This document shows positions 9,183-17,766 of a DNA stretch of 45,978 nucleotides, piece after piece (position 1 is the first letter of the stretch; every line of letters starts with the position of its first letter). The stretch is from the NCBI GenBank assembly GCA_019359435.1, contig JAHHHI010000008.1:1-45978 (forward strand), read 5' to 3'. The notes under the pieces are model-generated. The model was not told where the DNA came from. It was given only the letters and a program-made list of their open reading frames with translations, and made no database searches. The translations under genes were made by a program, and so were the position numbers. Origin of the DNA: Kaiparowitsia implicata GSE-PSE-MK54-09C (GTDB lineage Bacteria > Cyanobacteriota > Cyanobacteriia > Elainellales > Elainellaceae).

Positions 9183-10550
9183 CTAACGGTGGGGGTTTGA
9201 GAGGTTGTGGGAATGTTGGGATTTGGGCGATCGCCCCGCCAACTGGGGCAGCCGACCGCTCAGACCCGTCATCAGCGTTAGCGCCAAAAATCGCATGGGG
9301 GGAATGCCGCGCATCAGCCACAGGCTGATGCGACGCGTTGCCACGAGGGGCACCCACCGAGTAGAAAACAATCGATCGAGAATATCCGTAAACCCGAGGA
9401 TGACCCAGTTTTCTAGCTTGCGCCAGCGCTCATAGCGGCGCAGCACTGCCACACTGCCGGGGTCTTCTTGGCGCTCGTGCGCGTGCAGAATCACTTCTGC
9501 CAGTGCCGCTGCATCTCGAATGCCGAGGTTAAGCCCTTGCCCGCCCACAGGATGGCAGCAGTGAGCCGCATCGCCCACCAGAGCCAGACGCGGCTGAATG
9601 TAGCGATCGCTCTGCATCAACCGTACAGGAAAGAGGGTGCGATCGCCCAACAGCTCTAACTCACCCAACTGTCCGTCATAGCGTCGATTTAGCTCTGCCA
9701 AAAACTCTGCTTCGGTTGCGGTGAGCCAATGCTGCGCTTCAGCATGGGGTGCGGTGAGCACAATCTGGCAGCGATTGTCGGGCAGCGGCAATGTGGCAAA
9801 GGGGCCACTCTCCCAAAAATGCTCGCGGGCGATGTTGCCGTGGCTGTGCTCAGGCCGAATCACCGCCGTCACACAGGATTGCCAATATTGCCAACCCTGG
9901 GTGCCAATGCCCGCAGCCTGCCGCAGGGGCGATCGCACCCCATCTGCTGCAATGAGTAGTCGCGTCGTGAGGGTGCGATCGCCCGTTTCGGTGCGCAGCG
10001 TCAGACGAGTGCAGTCTGGGGTTTGGGCTGATACCTCAGCAGGGTCTACCTTTAGCAGTTCTGCAGGGCTAAACCAGGTCACATTGTCGGCATCTTCTAG
10101 CATGGCTAGCAGCGCCCGCACCAGCACAGGATGCTCGGCCACATAGCCGAGCTCTGCCGTGCCCAAATCTTCGGGAGCCAGGTTGACTACGGCAGGGCAA
10201 TCGGCATCCGCCAGCCGAATCGTCGGAAACGTGGTGATTTGAGGCAAAATCTCATCCCATATCCCCAACCCCTGAAAAATGCGCCCCGTCAGCAGGGTAA
10301 TGGCGTAGGCGCGATGCTGATGCAAGCCTGCGATTTTAGGTCTGGCTTCAATTAACGCCACCCGCAGACCAGAATGCTTTAGCGCGCAGGCCAGGGTTAG
10401 CCCAACAATGCCACCCCCGGCGATCGCCACATCATAGAGTGCCAGATCATCTGAAGCGGGTCTGGCAAGGCGAGACGCTGCAATTGGAGCAGTCGGGCCA
10501 GTCGGAGAGCCCTCAGGCAGAATAGACGCGCGTTGTTGATCAAGAACCAT
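9183..10550 (-). CDS. UbiH/COQ6-type FAD-dependent hydroxylase
   Basis: A 455-residue flavoprotein monooxygenase. The FAD-binding Rossmann motif is YDVAIAGGGIVGLTLA near residues 39-54. The aromatic-hydroxylase GD motif is LVGDAAHCCHPVGGQGLN, about two thirds along. The UbiH/COQ6 group hydroxylates quinone rings. Cyanobacteria make plastoquinone and carry one or two such genes (Slr1300-like), whose exact substrate I cannot tell from sequence. The first 37 residues are Pro/Ala-rich and uncharacteristic, so translation may begin further in, and no good ribosome site precedes the ATG at 10550. It lies 81 bases behind the membrane-protein pair and is probably co-transcribed with it. Confidence 0.88.
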   Translation of the reverse strand: MVLDQQRASILPEGSPTGPTAPIAASRLARPASDDLALYDVAIAGGGIVGLTLACALKHSGLRVALIEARPKIAGLHQHRAYAITLLTGRIFQGLGIWDEILPQITTFPTIRLADADCPAVVNLAPEDLGTAELGYVAEHPVLVRALLAMLEDADNVTWFSPAELLKVDPAEVSAQTPDCTRLTLRTETGDRTLTTRLLIAADGVRSPLRQAAGIGTQGWQYWQSCVTAVIRPEHSHGNIAREHFWESGPFATLPLPDNRCQIVLTAPHAEAQHWLTATEAEFLAELNRRYDGQLGELELLGDRTLFPVRLMQSDRYIQPRLALVGDAAHCCHPVGGQGLNLGIRDAAALAEVILHAHERQEDPGSVAVLRRYERWRKLENWVILGFTDILDRLFSTRWVPLVATRRISLWLMRGIPPMRFLALTLMTGLSGRLPQLAGRSPKSQHSHNLSNPHR

Positions 10551-10631
10551 GCGGAAGCAGCGGAATGAGTCAGTGTACTTTCATTCTGGCGCGATCGCTC
10601 CACCCTCGCAACCACTGGGACGACTAGCCTG

Positions 10632-11075
10632 CTACGAATCAGCAATCTCTAATCCATAGAGTTGCCGCACTGAGGTGCGACATAGCACCACAAGCGTAAA
10701 GATACCCAGCGCCGTGCCTAGCGGCGTGCAGGGCAGCAGCAAGCAGCCCAGAACCAAACTAAACCAATAGCCCTTTCGCTGACGGATACAATCGCCCGAA
10801 ATCAGCAAAAGCAACGGCAAGCCAATCAGCAGCACCATGATGATGCCTACAATCAGCCCTACCGCCAAGACTGCTGATAGAGAGAAAACCTCAACCCAAT
10901 AGAAAATCTCGTAAACTCCCACAATATCGACCGTAAACACTGTAACCAGCAGCATGATGACTGCGGGAACAAGGCCACAAAAAAGCGTGAGCCCCGCCAG
11001 AACGTAGTGCAAAACCGCCAAAATTTGGAGCATTTCTCGGTCAGATATCGACTGAGAAGTCGACAAGTTGGCCAT
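10632..11075 (-). CDS. small integral membrane protein, copy 2 of a tandem pair
   Basis: A 147-residue protein with about four hydrophobic segments and short soluble ends. It shares LHYVLAG near the N-terminus and YWFSL plus a closing LxLVVLCxxSVRQLY block with the protein encoded just upstream. The two are tandem paralogues. CTGGAG precedes the ATG. No enzymatic motif is seen and I do not recognise a named family. Order on the minus strand: paralogue, 48-base gap, this gene, 81-base gap, UbiH-type hydroxylase. Confidence 0.8.
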   Translation of the reverse strand: MANLSTSQSISDREMLQILAVLHYVLAGLTLFCGLVPAVIMLLVTVFTVDIVGVYEIFYWVEVFSLSAVLAVGLIVGIIMVLLIGLPLLLLISGDCIRQRKGYWFSLVLGCLLLPCTPLGTALGIFTLVVLCRTSVRQLYGLEIADS

Positions 11076-11123
11076 GGTATAGACTCCAGAACCGATCCAT
11101 CAAGATGATCGATCAAGCTGAAT

Positions 11124-11492
11124 TTAGGACTTGACCGCAGCAGTCTTATAGAGCTGCCGCACCGACCCCTGACACAGCACCACCAATGAGAACAGCCCTA
11201 GTAGAGTGCCAAACAGCATATAAACCAACATCAGACATGACAACAGCAGGCTAAACCAGTAATCGCTGCGCCGACCCATGCGCTGAGCCGACATCACCAA
11301 TAGCACTGTAAACAGACTGGAAATTAGCAGGCCTGCAAGGCCTACCAGCATAAACACAATGCTGTGTAATCCAGATAGCACTAGTACCAGCATCAGAAGG
11401 GCGATCGCCACTGCAAAACCAGCTAGCACGTAATGCAGAAACGCCAACAACCCCAGCAGTTGTCGCCCTGATGCAAGTTGAGTATTCGACAC
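11124..11492 (-). CDS. small integral membrane protein, copy 1 of a tandem pair
   Basis: The preferred form starts at GTG 11492 (MSNTQLASGRQLLG, 122 residues). AAGAGG precedes that codon and the result aligns with the start of the neighbouring paralogue. An in-frame start at 11537 would add 15 residues (MGLIEQRG...). There are four predicted TM segments, and the C-terminus is GLFSLVVLCQGSVRQLY followed by a short tail. Conserved residues shared with the paralogue are concentrated in LHYVLAG, YWFSL and the last helix. Function unknown. Confidence 0.75.
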   Translation of the reverse strand: MSNTQLASGRQLLGLLAFLHYVLAGFAVAIALLMLVLVLSGLHSIVFMLVGLAGLLISSLFTVLLVMSAQRMGRRSDYWFSLLLSCLMLVYMLFGTLLGLFSLVVLCQGSVRQLYKTAAVKS

Positions 11493-11548
11493 AGCCAAAC
11501 CTCTTAAAATCACGCCGCGCTGCTCAATCAAACCCACTCTCTATCATT

Positions 11549-11576
11549 CCCATTCAGGCATGCCCATTCAGGCATG
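11549..11576. repeat. 14-bp perfect tandem repeat, two units
   Basis: CCCATTCAGGCATG occurs twice in direct succession, about 60 bases upstream of the membrane-protein pair. It could be a slippage product or a tandem regulator site. Nothing else supports a role. Confidence 0.55.
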
Positions 11577-11762
11577 GGATTGGGGATTAAATCTGAGTGA
11601 TGGCGGTTGGAAGGAGTATGAGCATTTCTCCGGGATAGCGATTACACCATTTCTCTTCACCTTTTTCTTTCCAAATTTCGCAAACACTTCAAATATTCTT
11701 CAGAAATTTACGAGTTTAATAGAACTTAGGAGTTAATTTATCAATAGATCTTTAAGCTGTCC

Positions 11763-11893
11763 CTAGGGCGTGTCATCAATTCCAACCAAACGCCTTATGC
11801 TATCAGCGTTACCACGCCCGACCCAAAAACCAGGCTAGGGGCTGTGACTGTTGATTTCTGGGATATCAGAGGCTAATTGATGACAGCCCCTAG
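11763..11893 (-). mobile_element. MITE family 1, copy A (131 bp)
   Basis: The copy is bounded by CTAG at 11763-11766 and 11890-11893. Its 19-bp terminal repeats are CTAGGGCGTGTCATCAATT at this end and CTAGGGGCTGTCATCAATT inverted at the other (17 of 19 match). It is oriented opposite to copies B, C and D. It has no ORF, so it would depend on a transposase encoded elsewhere. Confidence 0.88.
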
Positions 11894-12538
11894 TGTTTGC
11901 ACGCCAAGAGTTTCAGATCGGCTAGTCTATTTGGGCTAATATGCCCGCAGTTCTCTGCCACAGAGCTAGACACCTTGAGGAGCAAGCTCTGAAACTGTCA
12001 AGTTCAGACTTGGAACCCTGTGAATCAGTGCCAGATACTTCCGTGTCTAAGCTTGATCGCGTGCGTTGTCTCATGCTCCATTGCTTACACTTAATGCATT
12101 GCATTAGTAACCACAGCTAAACGGCCTTGTAACACCTGGGAGTGCCCCCTCCGGGGATATGCCTGGAGTTGTGTGTCGGGTTAATAAATTGGGATCTCGC
12201 ACTTGGGATACGACCTCCCAAGCCTTCTAAGAAAGTGTGTTCTCTCTGAATTGGCCTTTTTAATGATGTGTATAGACAAACCCACGCTCAATCCTCTTAG
12301 GCCCAAATGAGACAGCATCAAAAGAATTGAACGTGGGTTCGTTGTTAGATAGGGGTCTCAACTGAATGAAATGAGTAGACGGCTCATTTCAAGGTTTAAG
12401 ACAGCCTGTATTAGTTGAGTCTTAATGCTAGTTGACGCTTTTGATATGGCTGATTGGAGGAAAGACTTGGAGTGCAGTCTTTTGCTCCAATCTCTCCTCT
12501 AAATCAGCAATTTTTCAGTTTTTCATCCATCAGGAACT
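11894..12538. other. intergenic region upstream of the hybrid kinase gene
   Basis: About 645 bases hold no convincing ORF. A 20-bp imperfect inverted repeat lies at 12279-12339. A T-rich stretch and CAGGAAC just before the ATG at 12539 give the kinase ribosome site. Nothing else was recognised. Confidence 0.45.
12279..12339. repeat. imperfect inverted repeat, possible stem-loop
   Basis: AACCCACGCTCAATCCTCTT at the left pairs with AAAAGAATTGAACGTGGGTT at the right, matching at about 16 of 20 positions around a 20-base loop. It lies about 200 bases ahead of the kinase start and could be a leader structure or the ends of a tiny repeat. Confidence 0.5.
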
Positions 12539-14797
12539 ATGCAAAGCGCGTATTCTGCCACCGCGAACCAAACGATCTTGATTGTGGATGACGAGCCCGA
12601 TAACTTGCGGTTGTTGTCGGCAGTGTTGACAGAGCAGCGCTATGAGATTCGTCGTGCTCTTAATGGTGCAACTGGATTGAGGGCGGCCAATGCCGCTCCT
12701 CCTGATCTAATCTTGCTGGATGTGCGCCTGCCAGATATTGACGGGTACAACGTATGTCAGCAGCTGAAGCAATCTCCCCTCACCCGTGACATTCCGGTTA
12801 TTTTCTTAAGCGCACTCGATGACACGTCATGTAAGGTGAGGGCGTTTGAGGTAGGGGGTGTGGACTACATCACTAAGCCGTTTCACATGCAGGAGGTGCT
12901 GGCGCGGGTTGAGAACCAACTGACTATTCAGCGCCAGAAGGGGCAATTACGGCAGCAGATGGAGCGGGAGCGCGTGTTAGGGGCGATCGCCCAACGCATC
13001 CGTGAGTCCCTGAACCTCAACGAGATTTTGCACACCACCGCTGCTGAGATTCAGTCAATCTTGGCGGTTGAGCGGGTTATTATTGGTCGATTTCTACCCC
13101 AAGGGCAACTGAGCATCATAGCGGAAGCCGTGCAAGAGCCAGCCCAGTCATTGCTAGGCATCGCTTTGTCTGAAGAGCTGTTTAGTGAGGCGGAGTATGC
13201 CCTGTTTCGAGGGGGCAATATTCGCATTTTGGAGCCTGCTCGGACGCTTCACATCACGCCCATGCATGCCCATTTGTTGGAGACAACCGGCATTAAATCA
13301 AAGCTGGTGGCACCCATTTTGCAGCAAGACCACCTGTGGGGCATGATTAGCGCACACCAATGCAGCCAGCAGCGCGACTGGACGGAGCTTGATTTAAGGT
13401 TGCTGCGACAGTTGGCGACTCAGCTAGGCATTGCAACGCAGCAGGCTGAGCTCTATGAGCAGGTGCAGCAGCTCAATATAAATCTCGAAGTGCAGGTGCA
13501 AGAGCGAACCCAGCAGTTGCAAACGGCCTATGAACTGGAAGCGACCCTAACGCGCATTATCGAAAACGTGCGGGACAGTTTGGATGAGGGTCAGATTATG
13601 CAAACGGTCGTGCAGGAGTTGGCGATCGCCCTCAATCTACTCTCCTGCAATGCCTCTATCTACAACCTAGAGCAGCGCACGTCTACCATTTGTTTTGAGC
13701 ATACTACGCTGGCACATTCGGCGCAGGGACATGTATCGCAGATGGAAGCCTATCCCGAAATCTATGACCGCCTGTTGCAGCGGCAACCGATTCAGCTCTG
13801 CTCTTGTCGGCCCAATCCTCTGCGGGGCACGGTAGCCGTGCTGGCGCAGCCCATTTTTGATGAGCAGGGCATCCTGGGTGATCTCTGGTTGATTCAAGAC
13901 AAAGACTATATGTTTACCCCGCAAGATATGCGCCTAGTCGAGCAAGTGGCAAGCCAATGTGCGATCGCCCTGCGCCAGTCTCGCCTCTATTGCAAAGTTC
14001 AACAGCAGGTCGAGGAGCTAGCGCGCCTCAATCAACTCAAAGACGACTTTCTCAACACGGTGTCTCATGAGCTGCGTACCCCAATGGCAAACATCAAAAC
14101 CGCCGCTCAAATGCTAGAGACTCTGTTTGAGCGCCTCTCTGCACCCGAGTCAGACACCCATGCCATTCAGCAATATCTGCACATTATGGCCGAGGGGCAT
14201 CAGCAAGAGATAAAGCTGATCGACACCCTGCTCGATCTATCCCGATTGGATTCTGAAACCGACCCGCTTGCCCTGTGTACTATCGACCCCGCTGTATGGG
14301 TTCCCCATCTGACAGAGCCTTTTTTGGATCGCATTCACAGCCAGCAGCAAACACTGCACATCAACATCGCAGAGAATTTGCCGCCACTCACCACTGACTT
14401 GGCCTATCTAGAACGGATTGTCATTGAACTGCTGAACAATGCCTATAAGTACACGCCCCCAAACGAAACCATCACCCTATCCGTTCACCAGATAGAGGGT
14501 AAATCAGCCGCAGGGGTTTCCAGGGCGTCCAGGGCTGATTCCGACATTAACCCGGCCTATCTGGTGATTAGCATCACCAACACCGGGGTCGAGATTCCAA
14601 TAGAGGAGCAAGCGCGGATTTTCGATAAGTTTTACCGCCTTCCCCACCATGACCCTTGGCAGCATGGGGGCACAGGATTGGGATTGGCGCTGGTGGAAAA
14701 GCTGGCGCAGCGCATTCAGGCTGAAGTGGCGTTGGAGAGCGGCTCGGGGCAAACCACGTTTCGGGTTCGGCTGGCGATCGCCGCATCTGCCGAGTGA
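12539..14797 (+). CDS. hybrid response regulator - GAF - GAF - histidine kinase
   Basis: A 752-residue cytoplasmic two-component protein. The N-terminal receiver domain (about 12-130) has acidic VDDE and phospho-acceptor Asp61 (LLDVRLPDIDGY). Two GAF sensor domains follow (about 150-310 and 335-490), joined by coiled coil. The first has DRVIIGRF-like features but no clear bilin Cys. The kinase core has His510 in SHELRTPM, the N box ELLNNAYKYTP (630-640) and the G box GGTGLGLALVEKL. No membrane helix is predicted. The receiver-first order is common in cyanobacterial hybrid kinases and suggests control by a separate upstream kinase. No cognate regulator gene lies beside it. A damaged paralogue sits at 18752-19461. 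Confidence 0.93.
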   Translation: MQSAYSATANQTILIVDDEPDNLRLLSAVLTEQRYEIRRALNGATGLRAANAAPPDLILLDVRLPDIDGYNVCQQLKQSPLTRDIPVIFLSALDDTSCKVRAFEVGGVDYITKPFHMQEVLARVENQLTIQRQKGQLRQQMERERVLGAIAQRIRESLNLNEILHTTAAEIQSILAVERVIIGRFLPQGQLSIIAEAVQEPAQSLLGIALSEELFSEAEYALFRGGNIRILEPARTLHITPMHAHLLETTGIKSKLVAPILQQDHLWGMISAHQCSQQRDWTELDLRLLRQLATQLGIATQQAELYEQVQQLNINLEVQVQERTQQLQTAYELEATLTRIIENVRDSLDEGQIMQTVVQELAIALNLLSCNASIYNLEQRTSTICFEHTTLAHSAQGHVSQMEAYPEIYDRLLQRQPIQLCSCRPNPLRGTVAVLAQPIFDEQGILGDLWLIQDKDYMFTPQDMRLVEQVASQCAIALRQSRLYCKVQQQVEELARLNQLKDDFLNTVSHELRTPMANIKTAAQMLETLFERLSAPESDTHAIQQYLHIMAEGHQQEIKLIDTLLDLSRLDSETDPLALCTIDPAVWVPHLTEPFLDRIHSQQQTLHINIAENLPPLTTDLAYLERIVIELLNNAYKYTPPNETITLSVHQIEGKSAAGVSRASRADSDINPAYLVISITNTGVEIPIEEQARIFDKFYRLPHHDPWQHGGTGLGLALVEKLAQRIQAEVALESGSGQTTFRVRLAIAASAE

Positions 14798-14863
14798 GGG
14801 TAGAACCCGCTTCTCGCAATCAAGACTAATTAGGAACGGACTGGGGCGTGACTAGGGCGATCG

Positions 14864-15811
14864 CTACAGCGTTGCAAAGCGATCGCTCGCATCTAGCAGT
14901 GCCGTCCGAATCCCCGGCTCATTCATCGAGTGCCCTGCATCGGGGATCACCTGAAACTCGGCCTCGGGCCACGCCTGATGCAGCTCCCATGCGCTGACCA
15001 TCGGGCACACTACGTCATAGCGACCCTGCACAATCACACCCGGAATGGGGCGAATGCGATCAATCTGGCGGTAAATCAAATCCTCTGTTTCAAAAAAGCC
15101 CTTATTGACAAAATAGTGGCACTCAATGCGTGCAAAGGCATCGGCAAACCCCTCCCGACCATACTGCTCGGCCACATTGGCTTCGGGAATGAGGCGGCTG
15201 GTGCTGCCCTCCCAAATAGACCACGCGCGAGCAGCTGCACGACGCACCACCGGGTCATCGCTGGTCAGCCGTCGATAATACGCCGCTATCAAATCATGCC
15301 GCTCCTCAAGTGGAATCGGCTGCAAATACGCTTCCCATGCATCAGGGTAGAGGTAGCTGCACCCCTCCTGATAGAACCAGCGCAGCTCCTTCTGCCGCAG
15401 TGTAAAAATGCCCCGCAGAATCAGCCCTTTCACCCGCTCGGGGTGGGCTTCGGCATAGGTGAGCGCCAGGGTGCTGCCCCAACTCCCGCCAAACACAACC
15501 CATTGCTCAATGCCTAAGTGAGTGCGAATGGTCTCAATATCGTGAACCAGATCCCACGTTGTGTTGTCGCGTAGCTCGGCGTGGGGGGTGCTGCGGCCAC
15601 AGCCGCGCTGATCAAACAGCACGATTCGCCACTGCTGGGGGTCAAAAAATTGCCGATAAATGGGAATCGTGCCGCCGCCGGGGCCACCATGCAGAAACAC
15701 AACGGGCTTGCCGTGGGGATTGCCTACTTGCTCAACATAAAGCGTGTGCAGGTCAGATACAGGCAGATGCTCGGTCTGAAAGGGATCAATGGGTGGGTAA
15801 GGGTGGCGCAT
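14864..15811 (-). CDS. pip: proline iminopeptidase (alpha/beta hydrolase, S33)
   Basis: A 315-residue cytoplasmic peptidase that removes N-terminal proline. The oxyanion segment is HGGPGGG (41-47). The catalytic triad is Ser110 in GGSWGS, Asp266 in GRYDVVCP and His294 in DAGHSM. The start at 15811 (MRHPYPPIDPF) is chosen because the family begins there. An in-frame start at 15877 would run into the mobile repeat copy B and add 22 unrelated residues. A TATAAT box lies only about 7 bases ahead of the ATG, so the messenger may be leaderless or nearly so. MITE copy B ends about 50 bases upstream. Confidence 0.93.
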   Translation of the reverse strand: MRHPYPPIDPFQTEHLPVSDLHTLYVEQVGNPHGKPVVFLHGGPGGGTIPIYRQFFDPQQWRIVLFDQRGCGRSTPHAELRDNTTWDLVHDIETIRTHLGIEQWVVFGGSWGSTLALTYAEAHPERVKGLILRGIFTLRQKELRWFYQEGCSYLYPDAWEAYLQPIPLEERHDLIAAYYRRLTSDDPVVRRAAARAWSIWEGSTSRLIPEANVAEQYGREGFADAFARIECHYFVNKGFFETEDLIYRQIDRIRPIPGVIVQGRYDVVCPMVSAWELHQAWPEAEFQVIPDAGHSMNEPGIRTALLDASDRFATL

Positions 15812-15860
15812 GGAGGGAATTATACCAATTTGCGGAATTGGGTGATTTCCATGTCGTTGG

Positions 15861-15991
15861 CTAGGGGCTGTCATCAATTAGCCTCTGATATCCCAGCAAT
15901 CAACAGTCACAGCCCCTAGCCTGGTTTTTGGGTCGGGCGTGGCAACGCTCATAGCATCAGGCGTTTGGTTGGAATTGATGACACGCCCTAG
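15861..15991 (+). mobile_element. MITE family 1, copy B (131 bp)
   Basis: CTAG lies at both ends (15861-15864, 15988-15991), with the same 19-bp terminal repeats as copy A in the opposite orientation. The first 59 bp are themselves an inverted repeat from CTAGGGGCTGT to ACAGCCCCTAG. The right CTAG supplies the TAG stop codon of the minus-strand gene ending at 15988. Confidence 0.9.
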
Positions 15992-16272
15992 GACGAAGGC
16001 TGGGGCGGAAACACCTGGGTGGTTTGAGTGGTGCGATCGCACACAATCCACGCCGTTGCGCCATCCACCTGCTCGGCCTGCTCGGTAACGCGAAAGTAAA
16101 GCTTGCCGTCGCTGCGGGTGTTGACGGCAAAATCGGCTTTGTCTGCATACACCACCGAGTAGCCGCGAATTTGTAAGCAGTACTTTGCCCACCCCTTGAG
16201 GGTGTGCTTTTGCGGCTCATAGGGGATGGGCGGAGATTGAAAGAGAGACTGAATGGCGGCGATCGCTTGCAC
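15988..16272 (-). CDS. small protein of unknown function, 94 residues
   Basis: It follows accD by 24 bases on the same strand and is likely co-transcribed. It begins at a GTG (MQAIAAIQSLFQSPPIPY). The middle (GWAKYCLQIRGYSVVYADKADFAVNT) has alternating hydrophobic residues of a small alpha/beta or all-beta fold. No signal peptide or TM helix is present. I do not recognise the family. The stop codon TAG lies inside the terminal CTAG of MITE copy B. The native C-terminus may therefore have been longer, or the element may simply have targeted a CTAG that already held the stop. Confidence 0.65.
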   Translation of the reverse strand: MQAIAAIQSLFQSPPIPYEPQKHTLKGWAKYCLQIRGYSVVYADKADFAVNTRSDGKLYFRVTEQAEQVDGATAWIVCDRTTQTTQVFPPQPSS

Positions 16273-16296
16273 AGGACGATTAGAGGATGAAGGGAT

Positions 16297-17229
16297 TTAG
16301 TCTGCTGTCACGGTAGGAAGGGGAAAGGCATCGGGCACCTGCATTGCGGCTGTGTGGTGCTCTGCATGGCGAAGGGGCTGGTGCAGCTGAATCAACTGCG
16401 CCAGGGTTTTCTTAAGCTGAGTGCGGGGCACAATCACGTCCACAAACCCATGACTCAGCAGGTATTCTGACGTTTGAAAATCGTCGGGCAGCTTTTCCCG
16501 TAGCGTTTGCTCAACGACGCGGCGTCCGGCAAAGCCAATGGTGGCCTTGGGTTCAGCGATAATCACATCCCCCAGCATGGCAAAGCTAGCGGTGACGCCA
16601 CCGGTAGTGGGATGCGTCAGAATCGGCATGTATAGCAGGCCGGCCTCACGGTGTCGCTCTAACGCACCCGAGATTTTTGCCATCTGCATCAAGCTCAACA
16701 TGCCTTCTTGCATCCGCGCCCCGCCACTGGCACACACAATGATGACCGGACGGCGATCGCCCGTTCCCCGTTCAATCATGCGGGTTAGTTTTTCGCCCAC
16801 CACAGAGCCCATACTGCCGCCCATAAACCGAAAGTCCATGACGCCCAGCGCCACTGGCAGCCCCGCCAGTGCGCCAACCCCCGTCGCCACGGCATCTAGC
16901 AGCCCGGTTTTGGTTTGGGTATCACGGATGCGATCGGTATAGGACTTGCGATCGCGAAACTCAAGTGGATCTTGAGGATTTAGATGATCATCGAGCGATC
17001 GCCAGGTATTGGTATCGATCAACTGGCGGATGCGCTCATCGCTAAAGACTCGATTGTGAAACCCACACTCGGGGCACACCATCAGATTTGCACCGAGATC
17101 TTTGGTATAGGTCAACACGCCACATTCTGAGCATTTGCTCCATAGCCCATCTGCAATCTCGCGCTCGTGGCGCTCTTGGCTAATGGGTTCAGACTTACGG
17201 CGGTTTGCAAACCAATCAAACAGGGACAT
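16297..17229 (-). CDS. accD: acetyl-CoA carboxylase carboxyltransferase, beta subunit
   Basis: A 310-residue subunit that, with AccA, transfers the carboxyl group from biotin carrier protein to acetyl-CoA, the first step of fatty-acid synthesis. An N-terminal four-Cys zinc ribbon (Cys33, 36, 52, 55) is followed by the crotonase-fold carboxyltransferase core. That core has [28 protein letters not shown] and [17 protein letters not shown], all typical of AccD. The start at 17229 ([12 protein letters not shown]) fits the family, and a frame extension to 17283 adds 18 unrelated residues. The last 25 residues are variable. The gene is followed by the 94-residue unknown protein. Confidence 0.97.
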   Translation of the reverse strand: MSLFDWFANRRKSEPISQERHEREIADGLWSKCSECGVLTYTKDLGANLMVCPECGFHNRVFSDERIRQLIDTNTWRSLDDHLNPQDPLEFRDRKSYTDRIRDTQTKTGLLDAVATGVGALAGLPVALGVMDFRFMGGSMGSVVGEKLTRMIERGTGDRRPVIIVCASGGARMQEGMLSLMQMAKISGALERHREAGLLYMPILTHPTTGGVTASFAMLGDVIIAEPKATIGFAGRRVVEQTLREKLPDDFQTSEYLLSHGFVDVIVPRTQLKKTLAQLIQLHQPLRHAEHHTAAMQVPDAFPLPTVTAD

Positions 17230-17355
17230 GGACACACTCGCAATGCTAATATATCGGGGACTTTGAACCGGGAGCGGCCGCACCCAATCACCCTACCTCA
17301 TTACCCTAACATCGGTGGCTGTTCTATCTTGGATAGGGTGGAATCAGGCGTGAGA

Positions 17356-17580
17356 TTAGGCCGGGTCTTGGGCTGCTTCATCATCTAGGGGGCTGAGCAG
17401 CAGCAGCGCCGTCCAGCGATCGCGCTGACGCACTTCTAACAATGCCGGTATCCCGCAGCCAAAGTGGGGCGCAACCCCCTGGTTGACGATGCGAGAAGGA
17501 ATATCATGAGCAGCTAGAATTTGCTGCATCATCTCAGCTTCCCAACGAACACTTGTCGTTTTTAGCGGTACCCAGGTCAC
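17356..17580 (-). CDS. DUF2007-type small protein
   Basis: A 74-residue soluble protein (MTWVPLKTTSVRWEAEMMQQILAAHDI). The layout fits PF09413, the DUF2007 or putative signal-transducing protein family: a short strand, an amphipathic helix carrying AEMMQQILAAHDIPSRIVNQG, then a closing strand with LEVRQRDRW. The role is unknown. It lies about 130 bases upstream of accD and may share its promoter region. The family call is from memory of the pattern. Confidence 0.65.
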   Translation of the reverse strand: MTWVPLKTTSVRWEAEMMQQILAAHDIPSRIVNQGVAPHFGCGIPALLEVRQRDRWTALLLLSPLDDEAAQDPA

Positions 17581-17703
17581 GCCAGTGTTTAGAGGTGATT
17601 CAGACTACGGTTTAATTCTATCAGAGCGGGGTGAGGAGATGGGGGATGAGGGTGCCGGGTGAAGATTGAGCCAGCGTCTGATCGCTCGTCCCAATCGTTC
17701 ACC

Positions 17704-17745
17704 CGGCGGTTAGTCCTGACCTGAATACCACGACTAACCCGCCGT
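17704..17745 (-). terminator. stem-loop behind the prepilin peptidase gene
   Basis: GGCGGTTAGTC pairs with GACTAACCCGCC (one bulge) around a 15-base loop, just past the stop codon of the peptidase gene on the minus strand. There is no U tract, so it may be an RNA 3'-end stabiliser rather than a true terminator. Confidence 0.5.
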
Positions 17746-17766
17746 TATCCCTTAAGTCGCCATCCT

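Noticed and set aside
14930-15517. 195-codon plus-strand frame across the peptidase gene
   Set aside because: It is antisense to the catalytic core of an intact proline iminopeptidase and shows no domain of its own.
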